Shown here piece by piece: positions 33,390-42,537 of a DNA stretch of 64,000 nt. How positions within the stretch are numbered: the stretch's first letter is position 1; every line of letters starts with the position of its first letter. Where the stretch lies: the NCBI RefSeq assembly GCF_002803085.1, contig NZ_NNBJ01000022.1, positions 1 through 64,000 on the forward strand, given 5' to 3'. A program made the position numbers and the translations under genes. The notes under the pieces are model-generated. The model saw only the letters and a program-made list of their open reading frames with translations, did no database searches and had not been told where the DNA came from. The stretch is from Streptomyces sp. CB01201 (GTDB lineage Bacteria > Actinomycetota > Actinomycetes > Streptomycetales > Streptomycetaceae).

Positions 33390-33695
33390 ATGAATGCGAA
33401 TGACGGGGTGGGTTGGGAACTGGCCGAGCTCGACGGGGGCCCTGCGCACGGGTTGCGCATGCGGGTCCTCGGTCAGGCGAGGGTGCTCCAGGTGACGTAC
33501 CCCTGCGCGGTGGAGCCGTCGCAGGGCGAGTTGGCCAGTGTCCAGGCGGTGTTCGTCTATCGGCGGGATGTGCGGCGAGGTCTGCGGGGTGACGCAGGGG
33601 GCGGCGGTGCGGGGGGCGATGCAGGGAGCGGCGCGGCGGGCGACGTGCACGCTGGTCAGCCCGTGCGGTACGGCTTCGATCCGGCCAGCCCCTGA
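33390..33695 (+). CDS. Small conserved-looking hypothetical protein
   Basis: A 101-residue protein. The N-terminal half reads GWELAELDGGPAHGLRMRVL, then QARVLQVTYPC, and the end is QPVRYGFDPASP. This pattern (a compact domain ending in RYGFDxASP) recurs in Streptomyces hypothetical proteins as I recall them. The middle (residues 60-90) is a Gly/Ala/Asp-rich low-complexity insert. ATG at 33384 or 33390. A likely -10 (TATAAAGT) lies only about 10 bp upstream, so it may be leaderless. No function known. Confidence 0.6.
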   Translation: MNANDGVGWELAELDGGPAHGLRMRVLGQARVLQVTYPCAVEPSQGELASVQAVFVYRRDVRRGLRGDAGGGGAGGDAGSGAAGDVHAGQPVRYGFDPASP

Positions 33696-33824
33696 GCCCT
33701 GCCCCCGGCCCCGCTTCGGCGCCCTCGGCTTGCCCCTGCGCTCCGGTACACCACGGAATGTGCGGCCCCGCTTCCCCTCGCTGAACCAGGACGTCCCGAC
33801 GGGACGCGCCCACGGGAAAGCTTG

Positions 33825-33843
33825 CTACATTGCGCAACTGTAG
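33825..33843. promoter_or_regulatory. CTACA...TGTAG site with TTGCGCAA core upstream of the LCP gene
   Basis: CTACA (33825-33829) and TGTAG (33839-33843) form an inverted repeat around TTGCGCAAC. The TTGCGCAAC core equals the palindrome at 33365. TACA/TGTA pairs are also the pattern of BlaI/MecI-type operators, which would suit an envelope gene. Confidence 0.45.
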
Positions 33844-33921
33844 AACTGTTGGGTGGGGCGAGTCGGGCTCTCCTTCTGCGAGCCGACTCTTTTGTGAGCC
33901 GAACGGACAAGGGGCGCGCGG

Positions 33922-35442
33922 ATGGCAGGCAGTCGTAAGGCGTCGGGGCGGCGCCGCGGTGGTGGGAACGGGGCCGCGGGATCAGGTCGGCCGCGCAGGC
34001 GCGGCAAGGCGAGGACCTGGCTCGCGGTAGTGGTCTCGCTGCTCGTCCTGCTGGCAGCCGGCGCGGGCTGGATCTACATCAGGCTCGACGGCAACATCAA
34101 GACCTTCGCCGCGGACGGCGTCTCCGACGACCGGCCGGCCGCCTCGGCGCACGGCTCGAATGTGCTGGTCATCGGGACGGACGCGCGGACGGACGGCAAC
34201 AGTGAACTCGGCGGCGGCGACAAGAACGACATCGGCCGCTCCGACACCGCCTTCCTGTTGCACACCTACGCCGACCAGAAGCACGCCGTGGCGGTTTCCA
34301 TCCCCCGGGACACACTGGTCGACATCCCCGCCTGCAAACTGCCCGACGGCACCTGGACCAAGCCGCAGGCCAACACCATGTTCAATGCCGCCTATTCGGT
34401 GGGCCAGACGGCCAAGGGAAACCCCGCCTGCACGCAGAACACCGTCGAGAAGCTGACCGGGCTGCGCGTCGACCACACCGTGGTCGTCGACTTCAAGGGG
34501 TTCGCGAAGATGACGGAGGCCGTGGGCGGCGTCCAGGTCTGCCTTCCCCAGGACGTGTACCAGAAGGACCTCAACCCGAACCGGTCCACTCGCGGTGCGC
34601 AGATCTTCGCCAAGGGGCCGCAGACCGTCTCCGGCCAGAAGGCGCTGGACTACGTACGGATCCGGCACGGCATCGGCGACGGCTCCGACATAGGCCGGAT
34701 CAAACGCCAACAGGCTTTCGTCGCCTCCCTGTTGAAGAAGGTGAAGAGCGACGGCATGAGCCCCACCAGCCTGCTTCCCCTCGCCAATGCCGCGACGCAG
34801 TCGCTTACCGTGGACCCCGGGCTCGGCTCGGCCGACAAACTGATCTCCTTCGCCCTGTCGATGAAGAACGTCGACCTCCACAACACCAAGTTCGTCACCC
34901 TGCCGTGGCGCTATCAGGGAGCACGGGTGGCGATCGTCCACCCGGACGCGGAGGCGCTGTGGGCCGCGCTCAAGGCCGACCGCACCCTCGATGGGCAGAG
35001 CACGGGCAGCCATCGGGAGGAACAGGCCGACGCGGCGTCCCCGTCGCCCGGAGCCACCGAGTCGGTGTCCGGACAGGGCGTCTCCGTCGCCGTGTACAAC
35101 GGCACGACGATCACAGGTCTGGCCGCCCGTGCCGCCGACGCACTCAAGCGGCACGGCTTCACGGTAACCGGCACCGGCACGGCCCTCGTGCGCACGCAGA
35201 CCAGAACGGTCATCGAGTACGGGCCCGGCGAGAAGGACCAGGCCGAGAAGGTCGCGCGGGTCCTGACCGACGCGGAGGCGACGGCCGCGGCCGCGCCCGG
35301 CGTCAAGGTGATCCTTGGCAAGTCGTACGCCGCCGACCCGGTGGCCCCGACCTCCGGCGCGCCGAGTGCGGTGCCCTCCGAAATCGCCGGTGGAGCGCGC
35401 TCGGCCGACGACGATCCCTGCTCCAACCTCTCGTACGGCTGA
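33922..35442 (+). CDS. LytR-CpsA-Psr (LCP) family cell-wall glycopolymer ligase
   Basis: A 506-residue membrane protein. A basic cytoplasmic tail is followed by one transmembrane helix (about residues 33-53) and an extracytoplasmic LCP domain (about 80-310). Key segments are NVLVIGTDARTDG, GRSDTAFLLHTYADQKHAVA, SIPRDTLVDIP and YVRIRHGIGDGSDIGRIKRQ, with the arginines that hold the polyprenyl diphosphate. A C-terminal LytR_C domain (about 385-480) starts GVSVAVYNGTTITGLAARAA. It should transfer wall polymers from lipid carriers to peptidoglycan. ATG at 33922; a palindromic operator-like site lies about 80 bp upstream. Confidence 0.93.
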   Translation: MAGSRKASGRRRGGGNGAAGSGRPRRRGKARTWLAVVVSLLVLLAAGAGWIYIRLDGNIKTFAADGVSDDRPAASAHGSNVLVIGTDARTDGNSELGGGDKNDIGRSDTAFLLHTYADQKHAVAVSIPRDTLVDIPACKLPDGTWTKPQANTMFNAAYSVGQTAKGNPACTQNTVEKLTGLRVDHTVVVDFKGFAKMTEAVGGVQVCLPQDVYQKDLNPNRSTRGAQIFAKGPQTVSGQKALDYVRIRHGIGDGSDIGRIKRQQAFVASLLKKVKSDGMSPTSLLPLANAATQSLTVDPGLGSADKLISFALSMKNVDLHNTKFVTLPWRYQGARVAIVHPDAEALWAALKADRTLDGQSTGSHREEQADAASPSPGATESVSGQGVSVAVYNGTTITGLAARAADALKRHGFTVTGTGTALVRTQTRTVIEYGPGEKDQAEKVARVLTDAEATAAAAPGVKVILGKSYAADPVAPTSGAPSAVPSEIAGGARSADDDPCSNLSYG

Positions 35443-35623
35443 CCCGTGCGACGGAGTCGTCACACCCTGGCGGCCGCGCTTCGCCTGCCCGGCGGGCGGC
35501 GGGACGGGCCTCGCGCCAGTGCCCCAACTCGCACCTGTGCAGGGCAAGTTACCCGAGCCCGGGCTCGGCCTTCGTTGGGTTCCCGTTTAGGGTGACAGTA
35601 CTCAAGCGACAGGAGAGGCCGAC

Positions 35624-36295
35624 ATGGCGACGTTCGTCCTGGTTCCCGGCGGGTGGCACGGCGGTTGGTACTACTCGGACCTGGTGGACCGGCTCAGGGG
35701 AGCCGGGCACCGAGCGCTGGCCATCACACTTTCCGGCGTGGGCGAGCGAGCACATCTTGGGGGCTCGGCGGTCAACCTCGACACCCACATCGAGGATGTT
35801 CTCGCCGTGCTGGAGTCCGAGCGCGTCACCGATGCCGTCCTCGTCGGGCACAGTTACGCGGGGATGGTGATTACGGGAGTCGCCGACCATGCAGACCCGG
35901 GGATGGTGCGTCGCCTGGTCTACAGCGACGCCTATGTGCCACAGGACGGCGATTCGTGCTGGGAACTCACCACGGAGGCGTTCCGGCAACTCTTCCTGGA
36001 GGGCGCCAGGGGAGACGGCATCTCGGTCCAGCCGCCATCGGGTCTGGACGCCCGTGCGACCGCGCAACCCCTCGCGTCGTTCCTCCAGCGCATCACCCTC
36101 GGCGGCGGCGGGCTGGACCGGATCGCGACGCGGGACTACGTATATCTGTCCGGCTGGACGGGTACGCCGTTCGCCGACGTGTACGAGAAGCTGTCCGCGG
36201 ATCCCGGATGGCGCACCCACGTCCTGGAATGCGGCCACAACGTTGTCCGCGACGCACCGGGTGAGTTCGAGGAAATACTGCTGCGCGGAGAGTGA
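35624..36295 (+). CDS. Alpha/beta hydrolase (EstC-like esterase)
   Basis: A 223-residue small alpha/beta hydrolase. It begins TFVLVPGGWHGGWYYSDLVD with the oxyanion HGGW motif, has the nucleophile elbow VLVGHSYAGMVITG, the post-nucleophile LVYSDAYVPQDGDSCW and a final His in LECGHNVVRDAP. It resembles the salicylate-esterase/methylketone/EstC group of plant- and Streptomyces-type esterases. AGGAGAGG precedes the ATG at 35624 at ideal distance. Cytoplasmic, monocistronic; substrate unknown. Confidence 0.88.
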   Translation: MATFVLVPGGWHGGWYYSDLVDRLRGAGHRALAITLSGVGERAHLGGSAVNLDTHIEDVLAVLESERVTDAVLVGHSYAGMVITGVADHADPGMVRRLVYSDAYVPQDGDSCWELTTEAFRQLFLEGARGDGISVQPPSGLDARATAQPLASFLQRITLGGGGLDRIATRDYVYLSGWTGTPFADVYEKLSADPGWRTHVLECGHNVVRDAPGEFEEILLRGE

Positions 36296-36438
36296 ATGGG
36301 TCTTCCGCGAGGACGTGGCGGGCAGGCGGGCGGGCGGCGTCCCGGCGCTGCCGGGTCCGCGGTGTCATGGAGGCGGCGAGGCGCGGCTCACGCCCGGCGA
36401 GCTCGCCGCCCGCCGCTTGGGTCCCGCCCGGTGGCCCA

Positions 36439-36476
36439 AGGCCCGTCCTCCGGTCCGAGGCCCGTCCTCCGGTCCG
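36439..36476. repeat. 19-bp tandem duplication
   Basis: AGGCCCGTCCTCCGGTCCG occurs twice in direct succession (36439-36457, 36458-36476) between the esterase and a small minus-strand gene. No gene covers it. Confidence 0.75.
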
Positions 36477-36485
36477 GCGGGCTCC

Positions 36486-36671
36486 TCAGCCGAAGGCCGA
36501 GAACGAGTCCTCGCCGCGCATGTGGGCGCGTCGCACCCCGCTCCAGTCCAGCGCCTGCCGCGCCTCGTGGAGCGTCTGCTCGGCCACGGTACGGGTCTCG
36601 GCGAGGACGTCGCCGCGTTCGCGGACCAGTCGTTCGTAGATCGGGGGATGGGATATCTCTGACGGGTTCAT
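36486..36671 (-). CDS. Small hypothetical protein
   Basis: A 61-residue acidic-basic helical protein: SHPPIYERLVRERGDVLAET, then AEQTLHEARQALDWSGVRRA, ending GEDSFSAFG. Predicted all-alpha with amphipathic helices and no membrane segment. The pattern is reminiscent of small Streptomyces proteins of unknown function. ATG at 36671 has a weak GGGGGAAAG upstream. It stands alone between repeats and the response-regulator gene. Confidence 0.55.
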   Translation of the reverse strand: MNPSEISHPPIYERLVRERGDVLAETRTVAEQTLHEARQALDWSGVRRAHMRGEDSFSAFG

Positions 36672-36848
36672 GATGCTTGATCTTTCCCCCTCGCCGTGGA
36701 TCTGTCAGCCCGAGGAGCCGCCGATGCCCTGTGAGATCCGCCTCTGCCGACCGAAGACCGCTCTCGGACGGGGCTCGGACGCCCCCTAGGCGACGTTCAC
36801 AGCGCCGTGAGCTAGGGTGACGCGCCCTCCCGCGACCTCGTCACCTCG

Positions 36849-37604
36849 TCACGGCGTGCCCGTCGCAGCGTCGGGCGGGGGAGTGAGGTCCAGGCGGTAG
36901 CCGTGGCCGCGCAGCGTGGTGATGTGCGGGAGGGTGACGGGGCGGGGCTCGGCAGCCGCCGCCTCATGGAGGCGGCGACGCAGGGAGGCGAGCGTCACGT
37001 CGAGGGTTTTCGTGGGGCCGAACCAGTTCTCGTCCCAGACCTCGGACATGAGGTCCTCGCGGGAAACGGCCGCACCGGCGCTGCGGGCGAGGGCGGCCAA
37101 CAGGTCGAACTCCTTGAGGCGGAGCCCGAGTTCGCGGCCCGCCAGCAGGCAGCGCCGGGCGCTGAGATCCACCGTCAGATCGCCGAGCCGGAGCAGCGGC
37201 TGGTGGGCGGCGGCGGCCGGGCGACGACGCAGGTGGGCGCGGAGACGGGCCAGGAGCACGGTCAGCGCGAAGGGCTTCACCAGGTAGTCGTCCGCTCCGG
37301 CGTCGAGCCCGGCGATGACGTCGATGTCGCCGCTGCGGGCGGTGAGGATGATCAGGAGCAGATCCTTCTGGTGCGTGCGCAGTTCGCGGGCGATGTCGAT
37401 GCCGTCGGTGTCGGGCAGGCCCAGATCGAGCAGTACGACGTCCGGGGGATCGGTCTGCGCCTGGGTCAGGCCGCTGGTTCCGGTCCGGCACCATGTCGTG
37501 TGATAGCCGTGGCTGCGCAGACTCGCGTCGAGGTGACGTCCGATGGTCTCGTCGTCTTCGATGAGCAGCACGTGTGCTCGCTCGGGAGGTTCGACCTGGC
37601 GCAT
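36849..37604 (-). CDS. OmpR/PhoB-family response regulator
   Basis: A 251-residue regulator. The receiver has the acidic pair in LLIEDDETIG, the phospho-Asp in DVVLLDLGLPDTDG and the conserved Lys in DDYLVKPF. The C-terminal winged helix includes LRLKEFDLLAALARSAGAAV, TLDVTLASLRRRL and ITTLRGHGYRLD. ATG at 37604 is 86 bp after the permease stop, so it is likely the last gene of the lipoprotein-ABC-ABC-permease operon. Its sensor kinase is probably the divergent gene at 42538. GGGTTA repeats 22 bp apart in front of the operon are candidate binding sites. Confidence 0.94.
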   Translation of the reverse strand: MRQVEPPERAHVLLIEDDETIGRHLDASLRSHGYHTTWCRTGTSGLTQAQTDPPDVVLLDLGLPDTDGIDIARELRTHQKDLLLIILTARSGDIDVIAGLDAGADDYLVKPFALTVLLARLRAHLRRRPAAAAHQPLLRLGDLTVDLSARRCLLAGRELGLRLKEFDLLAALARSAGAAVSREDLMSEVWDENWFGPTKTLDVTLASLRRRLHEAAAAEPRPVTLPHITTLRGHGYRLDLTPPPDAATGTP

Positions 37605-37690
37605 GAGGCGAAGCGTAGGCGCTGGTGGGCGGATCCTGGGGCGGCAGGCCGATCGCCCGGCGAGGTCGGGCGCGTCCGTGGCGGAGTTCG

Positions 37691-40348
37691 TCACAGCGTG
37701 CGCAGCTCCTCCACGGCCGGGCGGCTGGAGCGCCGGGCGGCGTTCAGGGCGGCCGAGGCGATGGCCACGACGGCTGCCAGCACCGTGAGCGCCAGGTAGG
37801 TCCACGGCACGGCCAGTGCGGCGGGCGGTGGATCGAAGACCCCGGTCAGGACCGTGACCAGCATCTGCGACAGGGCCCACCCGATGGCTGCGCCGCCCGC
37901 GAGACCGCCGGCCGTCATGACGGCGGCCTCGCTCAGGACCAGGCCGCGCAGCTGACGGCGGGTCGCGCCCAGCACGGTCGTGATGGCGAAGGTGCGTCGG
38001 CGTTCCGCGAGCCCGAGAGCGAGGACGATGCCACCGGCCGCGGCTGCCAGCAGCACGGCGGCGCCGAGTTCGATCCGGGTCAACCCGGACAGATCGACGG
38101 AGGTGAGGCTGGAGCCGACCGCGTAGCGCGTCTGGGTGAGGTCGGTGACGGTGGCCGTGGTGCCGACCTGGTGGCGCAGGGCGGCCGCCACCGCGCCGTG
38201 GCGCGTGCCACCGGTGTCGATCAGGAAGGCACCCACCGCGTCGCTGCCCGTGGCCCTGGCGATGTACTCGGCGTTGGCGACGAAGAAGCTGTCCTTGGGA
38301 GCGGTGGGGAACTCCTTGACGATGCCCGCGTAGTGGAACGGTACGGTCGTGAGTGCCTTGGTGCGATTGTCCTGGAGGCGCAGGTTGACGGTGTCGCCGG
38401 GGCGGAGCTGGAAGTCCTTGATGGTCTCCTCGCTCACCAGGAGGGAGTCCGGCCGGGCGGCGAGTCGGCCCATGAGGGCCTTCGCGGTGCCGCCGGCGAA
38501 GTACGTGTCCTGCAAGGCGGTGGCCGAGGTGATGGTGGACGGCCGCACTCCGTACAGGTCCTGGAGATCGGCGCCGATGTAGGCGTACCGGTGCTGGAGG
38601 GGTTCGACGTGGCGCACGCCCGCCACGTGAAGGGCGGCGCCCGCGTCGGGACCTGCGGTGGCGCCGGGTGGCTGGGTGACGGTGACGTCGGCGCCGTTGG
38701 TGAGCTGTGCGTCGACGTGCGCCTGGTGCTGGTAGGTGGCGTTGAACGTGGCGGTGGACGCGGCGAAGGAAAGGGCGAGCGCGAGCAGCACGACGGCGCG
38801 GGCCAGCGGGCGGCGCTGGCGGGACATCGCGGCGGCCGTGGTGCCGGCCAGCGTTCCGGTCAGTGGCCGCACCATGCGGGCCAGTGGGCGGCGCCCGTGG
38901 GTCAGGGCGAGCGTGGCCAGGCGCCACAACAGCAGGGCCGAGCCGCACCACAGCAGGGCAGGCCCGAAGAACGCCCAGTACGACACCGAGATGCTCGCCA
39001 CTCCCTCGGGGGCCAGGACGAGGGCGTACTGATTGCCGCTGGAGGCCTTGAACACCAGCAGCGCGACGACGAGCAGGATGACGTCGAGGCCGCAGCGCAT
39101 CCACAGGGGCGAGCGGGGCCGGCCGACAGCCTGTCGCGCCTGAGCCACGGTGCCGGTCCGCAAGTCCCGTACGGCAGGCACCAGAACGGTCGTCGCCGCC
39201 ACCACCAGGCCGAGGCCGAAGGCCAGGGCGGACCAAGCGGCGGAGGATGCTCCGGTGGTGCCGAAGGAGGGGGTGCCGAAGGCGGCCGCACCGGCCGAAG
39301 CGGCGATGCCGATGCCGAGCGCGCCGCCCGCGATGCCGACCAGGGCGGCCTCGATGCCGGCCAAAGCAGTTACCTGACGGGTAGTCAACCCCCGGGTGCG
39401 CAGCAGGGCTTGTTCCCGGCGTCGGCGGACCGTTCCGGCTCCCGCCACGGCGGCGGTGAGGAGCGCGGCCAGCACCGCGCCGGGCACACCGAGGAACAGA
39501 AAGAGGATCTGCGCGTACAGCGCGTCCTGGCGGGCCGAATCGAGGGCGGCGCCCAAGTTGTCGCCGACGACGGCGCCGCCCGAGGTACTGGCCTCCACAT
39601 GGTGCGCCGCCGCCACCACGCTGGTGTACGCCGCGGCGGGGTCGGCCGGCAGCCGTCCGTTGCGGGCGGTGTGGATCTGAGTGGTGACGGCTGTCGGGTC
39701 GATCTTGGCGAGGGGGGCGGTGAGGCTGGCGAACAGGGGTGCCGGGAGCAGGATGACATTGTCGGGCGGCGCGGTCGGCTGGGACTGCGGCGGCGCCCCG
39801 ACCTTCTGGAACAGGGAGTCGGCCTGGGGCAGATCGACCACGCCGGCCACCGTCACCTCGACCGGGGTGAGGCCGGGAAGGCTGATCGTGACGGTGTCCG
39901 CGGGGCTCACGTGGAGATTGGCCGCGGTCTGCTGGGCGATGAGCACCCCGGATGCGGCACCGGTCAACTGGCGTATCTCACGCGGGAACACGGACCGGTA
40001 GGCGTCGGGCAGGCCGAGGACGACACCCGCACCCGTGCTCTGTGTGGTGCCCGCGACGGTGGCCCGGAAGCCAGTGGCGCGGGCGAAGCCCACGCGCTCG
40101 GCCTGCCGAACGCCGTCGGCGGACCGGACGGCCGCAAGGACGGAGTCGGGGTCGGCTCCCGGCTGCACCTGGATCTGCCAGTCGACGGCCACGTCGCGCA
40201 CGGCCCGCAGTGTCATGGTGGATTTCGACGCGGTCAGGAAGGAACCGAGGGACGCGATCAGGGCGACGGCCAGGGCGATGCCGAGGGCAGTGGCGACCAG
40301 CCGTCCGGTGCGTCGCCGCAGAAGCCCGCGGGTCCATGAGGTGATCAT
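37691..40348 (-). CDS. FtsX/MacB-like ABC transporter permease
   Basis: An 885-residue permease with two FtsX-type four-helix units. The first helix is GRLVATALGIALAVALIASL (about residues 12-32), followed by a large extracytoplasmic part (40-230), a membrane block (about 280-420), a second block around 470-550, another extracytoplasmic part and C-terminal helices. Segments such as RRREQALLRTRGLTTRQV and ERRRTFAITTVLGATRRQLR are the coupling-helix motifs of FtsX domains. ATG at 40348 overlaps the preceding ATPase stop. Such systems move lipoproteins, peptides or antibiotics, or transduce envelope signals together with two-component partners. Confidence 0.92.
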   Translation of the reverse strand: MITSWTRGLLRRRTGRLVATALGIALAVALIASLGSFLTASKSTMTLRAVRDVAVDWQIQVQPGADPDSVLAAVRSADGVRQAERVGFARATGFRATVAGTTQSTGAGVVLGLPDAYRSVFPREIRQLTGAASGVLIAQQTAANLHVSPADTVTISLPGLTPVEVTVAGVVDLPQADSLFQKVGAPPQSQPTAPPDNVILLPAPLFASLTAPLAKIDPTAVTTQIHTARNGRLPADPAAAYTSVVAAAHHVEASTSGGAVVGDNLGAALDSARQDALYAQILFLFLGVPGAVLAALLTAAVAGAGTVRRRREQALLRTRGLTTRQVTALAGIEAALVGIAGGALGIGIAASAGAAAFGTPSFGTTGASSAAWSALAFGLGLVVAATTVLVPAVRDLRTGTVAQARQAVGRPRSPLWMRCGLDVILLVVALLVFKASSGNQYALVLAPEGVASISVSYWAFFGPALLWCGSALLLWRLATLALTHGRRPLARMVRPLTGTLAGTTAAAMSRQRRPLARAVVLLALALSFAASTATFNATYQHQAHVDAQLTNGADVTVTQPPGATAGPDAGAALHVAGVRHVEPLQHRYAYIGADLQDLYGVRPSTITSATALQDTYFAGGTAKALMGRLAARPDSLLVSEETIKDFQLRPGDTVNLRLQDNRTKALTTVPFHYAGIVKEFPTAPKDSFFVANAEYIARATGSDAVGAFLIDTGGTRHGAVAAALRHQVGTTATVTDLTQTRYAVGSSLTSVDLSGLTRIELGAAVLLAAAAGGIVLALGLAERRRTFAITTVLGATRRQLRGLVLSEAAVMTAGGLAGGAAIGWALSQMLVTVLTGVFDPPPAALAVPWTYLALTVLAAVVAIASAALNAARRSSRPAVEELRTL

Positions 40349-41061
40349 GGCGTCTCCTTCCGCCGCGGTGCCGGGCGGCACTCCGGCCACGGAGCGAGGG
40401 CGGAATCGGAGGTCAGCCGGCCCTCGTGCATCGTCCATTGCCGGGACAGGCGCTCGGCCACGGCAGGGTCGTGCGTGGTCACCACCAGGGCGGCGCCGAG
40501 CTCTTCGGCGGCGGTGAGCAGTACGTCGATGAGGTGCTGGCCGGTCGCGCGGTCCAGCTGGCCGGTGGGCTCGTCCGCGAGGACGAGGCGGGGGCCGAGC
40601 GCGAGGACGCGGGCGACGGCCACCCGCTGGGCCTGGCCCCCGGAAAGCTCCTCGGGGAGCCGATGGGCGAGGTCGGTGGCGTCCAGCAGCCCGAGCGCGT
40701 GCGCGGCGCGACGGTGTGCGGTGCCCTCCGCCATGCCGGTCAGAACGAGAGGCAGGGCGGTGTTCTCGATCGCGTTCAGCGCCGGAATGAGGCTCGGCCC
40801 CTGGAAGACGACCCCGATGGTGCCGTTCGCCGGGGCGCCGGGCAGCCCGGGCCAGCTGATCTGCCCACGGGTGGGCCGCTCCAGCGCGGCCATGAGGTGA
40901 AGCAGCGTGGACTTGCCCGAGCCCGAAGGCCCCGCGATGGCGATCCGGTCACCGGCGTCCACCCGGCAGGTCGCGCCGTGCACCGCGACGACGGCGGCCG
41001 GGCCCCTGCCGAACGTGCGTGCCGCGTCCTCGCAGCGCACCAATATCTGGTCGCCGGTCAT
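40345..41061 (-). CDS. ABC transporter ATP-binding protein (MacB/LolD type), second of pair
   Basis: A 238-residue ATPase. Walker A AGPSGSGKSTLLHLMAAL, Q-loop VVFQGPSLIPALNAIENTA, signature LSGGQAQRVAVARVLAL, Walker B RLVLADEPTGQLD and H-loop VTTHDPAVAERL are all intact. The ENTALPL/LADEPTG pattern is that of the LolD/MacB class that pairs with FtsX-type permeases. ATGA overlaps join it to both neighbours. Two different ATPases share one two-unit permease here, so they may form a heterodimer. Confidence 0.94.
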   Translation of the reverse strand: MTGDQILVRCEDAARTFGRGPAAVVAVHGATCRVDAGDRIAIAGPSGSGKSTLLHLMAALERPTRGQISWPGLPGAPANGTIGVVFQGPSLIPALNAIENTALPLVLTGMAEGTAHRRAAHALGLLDATDLAHRLPEELSGGQAQRVAVARVLALGPRLVLADEPTGQLDRATGQHLIDVLLTAAEELGAALVVTTHDPAVAERLSRQWTMHEGRLTSDSALAPWPECRPAPRRKETP

Positions 41062-41762
41062 GGCTGGACCCTCCCGTCACGCAGCGCGATGACACGGTCG
41101 GCCACCTGGATGGCCCGGGGGCTGTGGGTGACGAGCAGGACGCCACGGCCCTCACCCGCGCGGCTGCGCAGCAGTTCGAGGACCTGTTGCTCGGTCGCGC
41201 CGTCCAGTTCGCCGGTGGGTTCGTCGGCGAGCAGGACGTCCGGGCCGTTGGCCAGCGCCACCGCGAGCCCCGCACGGGCGAGTTCACCGCCGGAGAGCTC
41301 CTGGGGCAGCGCACGGGACCGGTGGGCGAGCCCGACCTGGTCCAGGAGTTCGTCCGCGGCGGGGCGGTCGGTGCCGGAGGCGGCGCTCCGGGCGAGCCGG
41401 ACGTTGGCGCGTACGTCGAGATGCGCGATGAGGTTGTCCGACTGGAGCAGGACACCGACACGGCGGGCCCGGACGCGGGCCCGTTCGTTCTCGGGCCGAT
41501 GACTGATGCGCTCCCCGGCGATGTGCACCGCCCCGCCGTCCGGTTCGTCCAGCCCGGCCAGGCAGGCAAGGAGCGTCGACTTGCCCGAGCCCGACGGACC
41601 CATGACGGCAACGGTCTCCCCGCGGCGCACCCGCACACCGACTCCGCGCAGTGCCAGGGTCTCCTCTTCGCCGCTGCGGTAGAACCGATACAACTCCCGT
41701 GCCTCCAGGGCGAGTTCGTGGTGCGGCGACGAGGTCTCGGCGGTTTCGGCGGGGGCGGACAT
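41058..41762 (-). CDS. ABC transporter ATP-binding protein (MacB/LolD type), first of pair
   Basis: A 234-residue ATPase. Walker A MGPSGSGKSTLLACLAGLDE, Q-loop VGVLLQSDNLIAHLDVRANV, a signature LSGGELARAGLAVALANG and Walker B DVLLADEPTGELDG, H-loop LVTHSPRAIQVADRV. The signature GGELARAG departs from the usual GGQxQRV, which may matter for ATP turnover if it pairs with the second ATPase. ATG at 41762 overlaps the stop of the lipoprotein gene. Operon with permease and response regulator. Confidence 0.93.
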   Translation of the reverse strand: MSAPAETAETSSPHHELALEARELYRFYRSGEEETLALRGVGVRVRRGETVAVMGPSGSGKSTLLACLAGLDEPDGGAVHIAGERISHRPENERARVRARRVGVLLQSDNLIAHLDVRANVRLARSAASGTDRPAADELLDQVGLAHRSRALPQELSGGELARAGLAVALANGPDVLLADEPTGELDGATEQQVLELLRSRAGEGRGVLLVTHSPRAIQVADRVIALRDGRVQP

Positions 41763-42379
41763 CACTGCCACCGGAACGAGTCGGTCACGATGCGCCAGGG
41801 GTCCACGTTGTCGGCGCCCACCGGCCCGGAGAGAGTGAGGTCGACCTCGCGGCTGCCGGAGTGGAAGGCGTACCGCTCGAAGGCGTCGTGCACCACCTTG
41901 CCGGTCACCGGATCGGGGGCCGTGTCGCCCTGGTAGATGAGCAGGACCACCGGACCGGCTTGCCGCGACACGACGCCGACCTTGCCCATCGCGAACTTGG
42001 GGACGTGCTGTCGAAGACCGGGTACCACCTGGGCCGACACCGACTGGGACGTGGGAGCGGCCGCGCCGGACCTGGGGACGATCTCGATGCGGTTGAGCTT
42101 GTCGGTGAACGAGACCGTGCCGGCCGAGTCCGTACGGGCCCAGCCCTCGGGGACCTTGACCGTGAAGGCGCCGTTGCTCCCGCCGGGCGCGTAGAGGACG
42201 TACACCTGGTTGTCCGGGATGTCGCCGGCCGGATTGGGCTCGCTCGCCGCCGGCGCGGGAGCCTGCGAGACACTCGCCGAGCCGGTGCCGGTCGGCGGTG
42301 TGCTCCCGCTGCCGCACCCCGCGAGGACCACTGCGGCCACCGCCGCGGTGGCCATCGGAACGAATAGTGTGCGTCTCAT
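41762..42379 (-). CDS. Lipoprotein heading the ABC transporter operon
   Basis: A 205-residue lipoprotein. The signal MRRTLFVPMATAAVAAVVLA is followed by the lipobox LAGCG. A Thr/Ser/Pro/Ala linker (about 25-50) leads into a domain of about 150 residues with TVKVPEGWARTDSAGTVSFT, PGLRQHVPKF and AFERYAFHSGSREVDLTLSG. The last part resembles PsbP/Mog1-like folds seen in actinobacterial lipoproteins. It may be a substrate-binding or sensor partner of the downstream transporter. ATG at 42379; the stop overlaps the first ATPase start. Confidence 0.85.
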   Translation of the reverse strand: MRRTLFVPMATAAVAAVVLAGCGSGSTPPTGTGSASVSQAPAPAASEPNPAGDIPDNQVYVLYAPGGSNGAFTVKVPEGWARTDSAGTVSFTDKLNRIEIVPRSGAAAPTSQSVSAQVVPGLRQHVPKFAMGKVGVVSRQAGPVVLLIYQGDTAPDPVTGKVVHDAFERYAFHSGSREVDLTLSGPVGADNVDPWRIVTDSFRWQ

Positions 42380-42458
42380 GATCCCGGTGCCCTTCACGAG
42401 TGGGCCGGCGCCCCGACGGGCCCGGCGTGCTGCCACATCTGTGACGCTAGGCACCAGC

Positions 42459-42486
42459 GGGTTAACGCTCGGCGCGGCCAGGGTTA
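42459..42486. promoter_or_regulatory. GGGTTA direct repeats exactly 22 bp apart in a divergent promoter
   Basis: GGGTTA at 42459-42464 and 42481-42486, in the 158-bp gap between the lipoprotein operon and the sensor kinase. On the minus strand they read TAACCC and lie just upstream of a possible -10 (CCTAGCGT). Two-turn spacing suits an OmpR-type dimer, plausibly the regulator encoded at 36849. Confidence 0.55.
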
Positions 42487-42537
42487 GAGGACGGCAAAAC
42501 CAGGCTCCGGTCCCGCGGGTACGGCCCGTTCGCCGCC

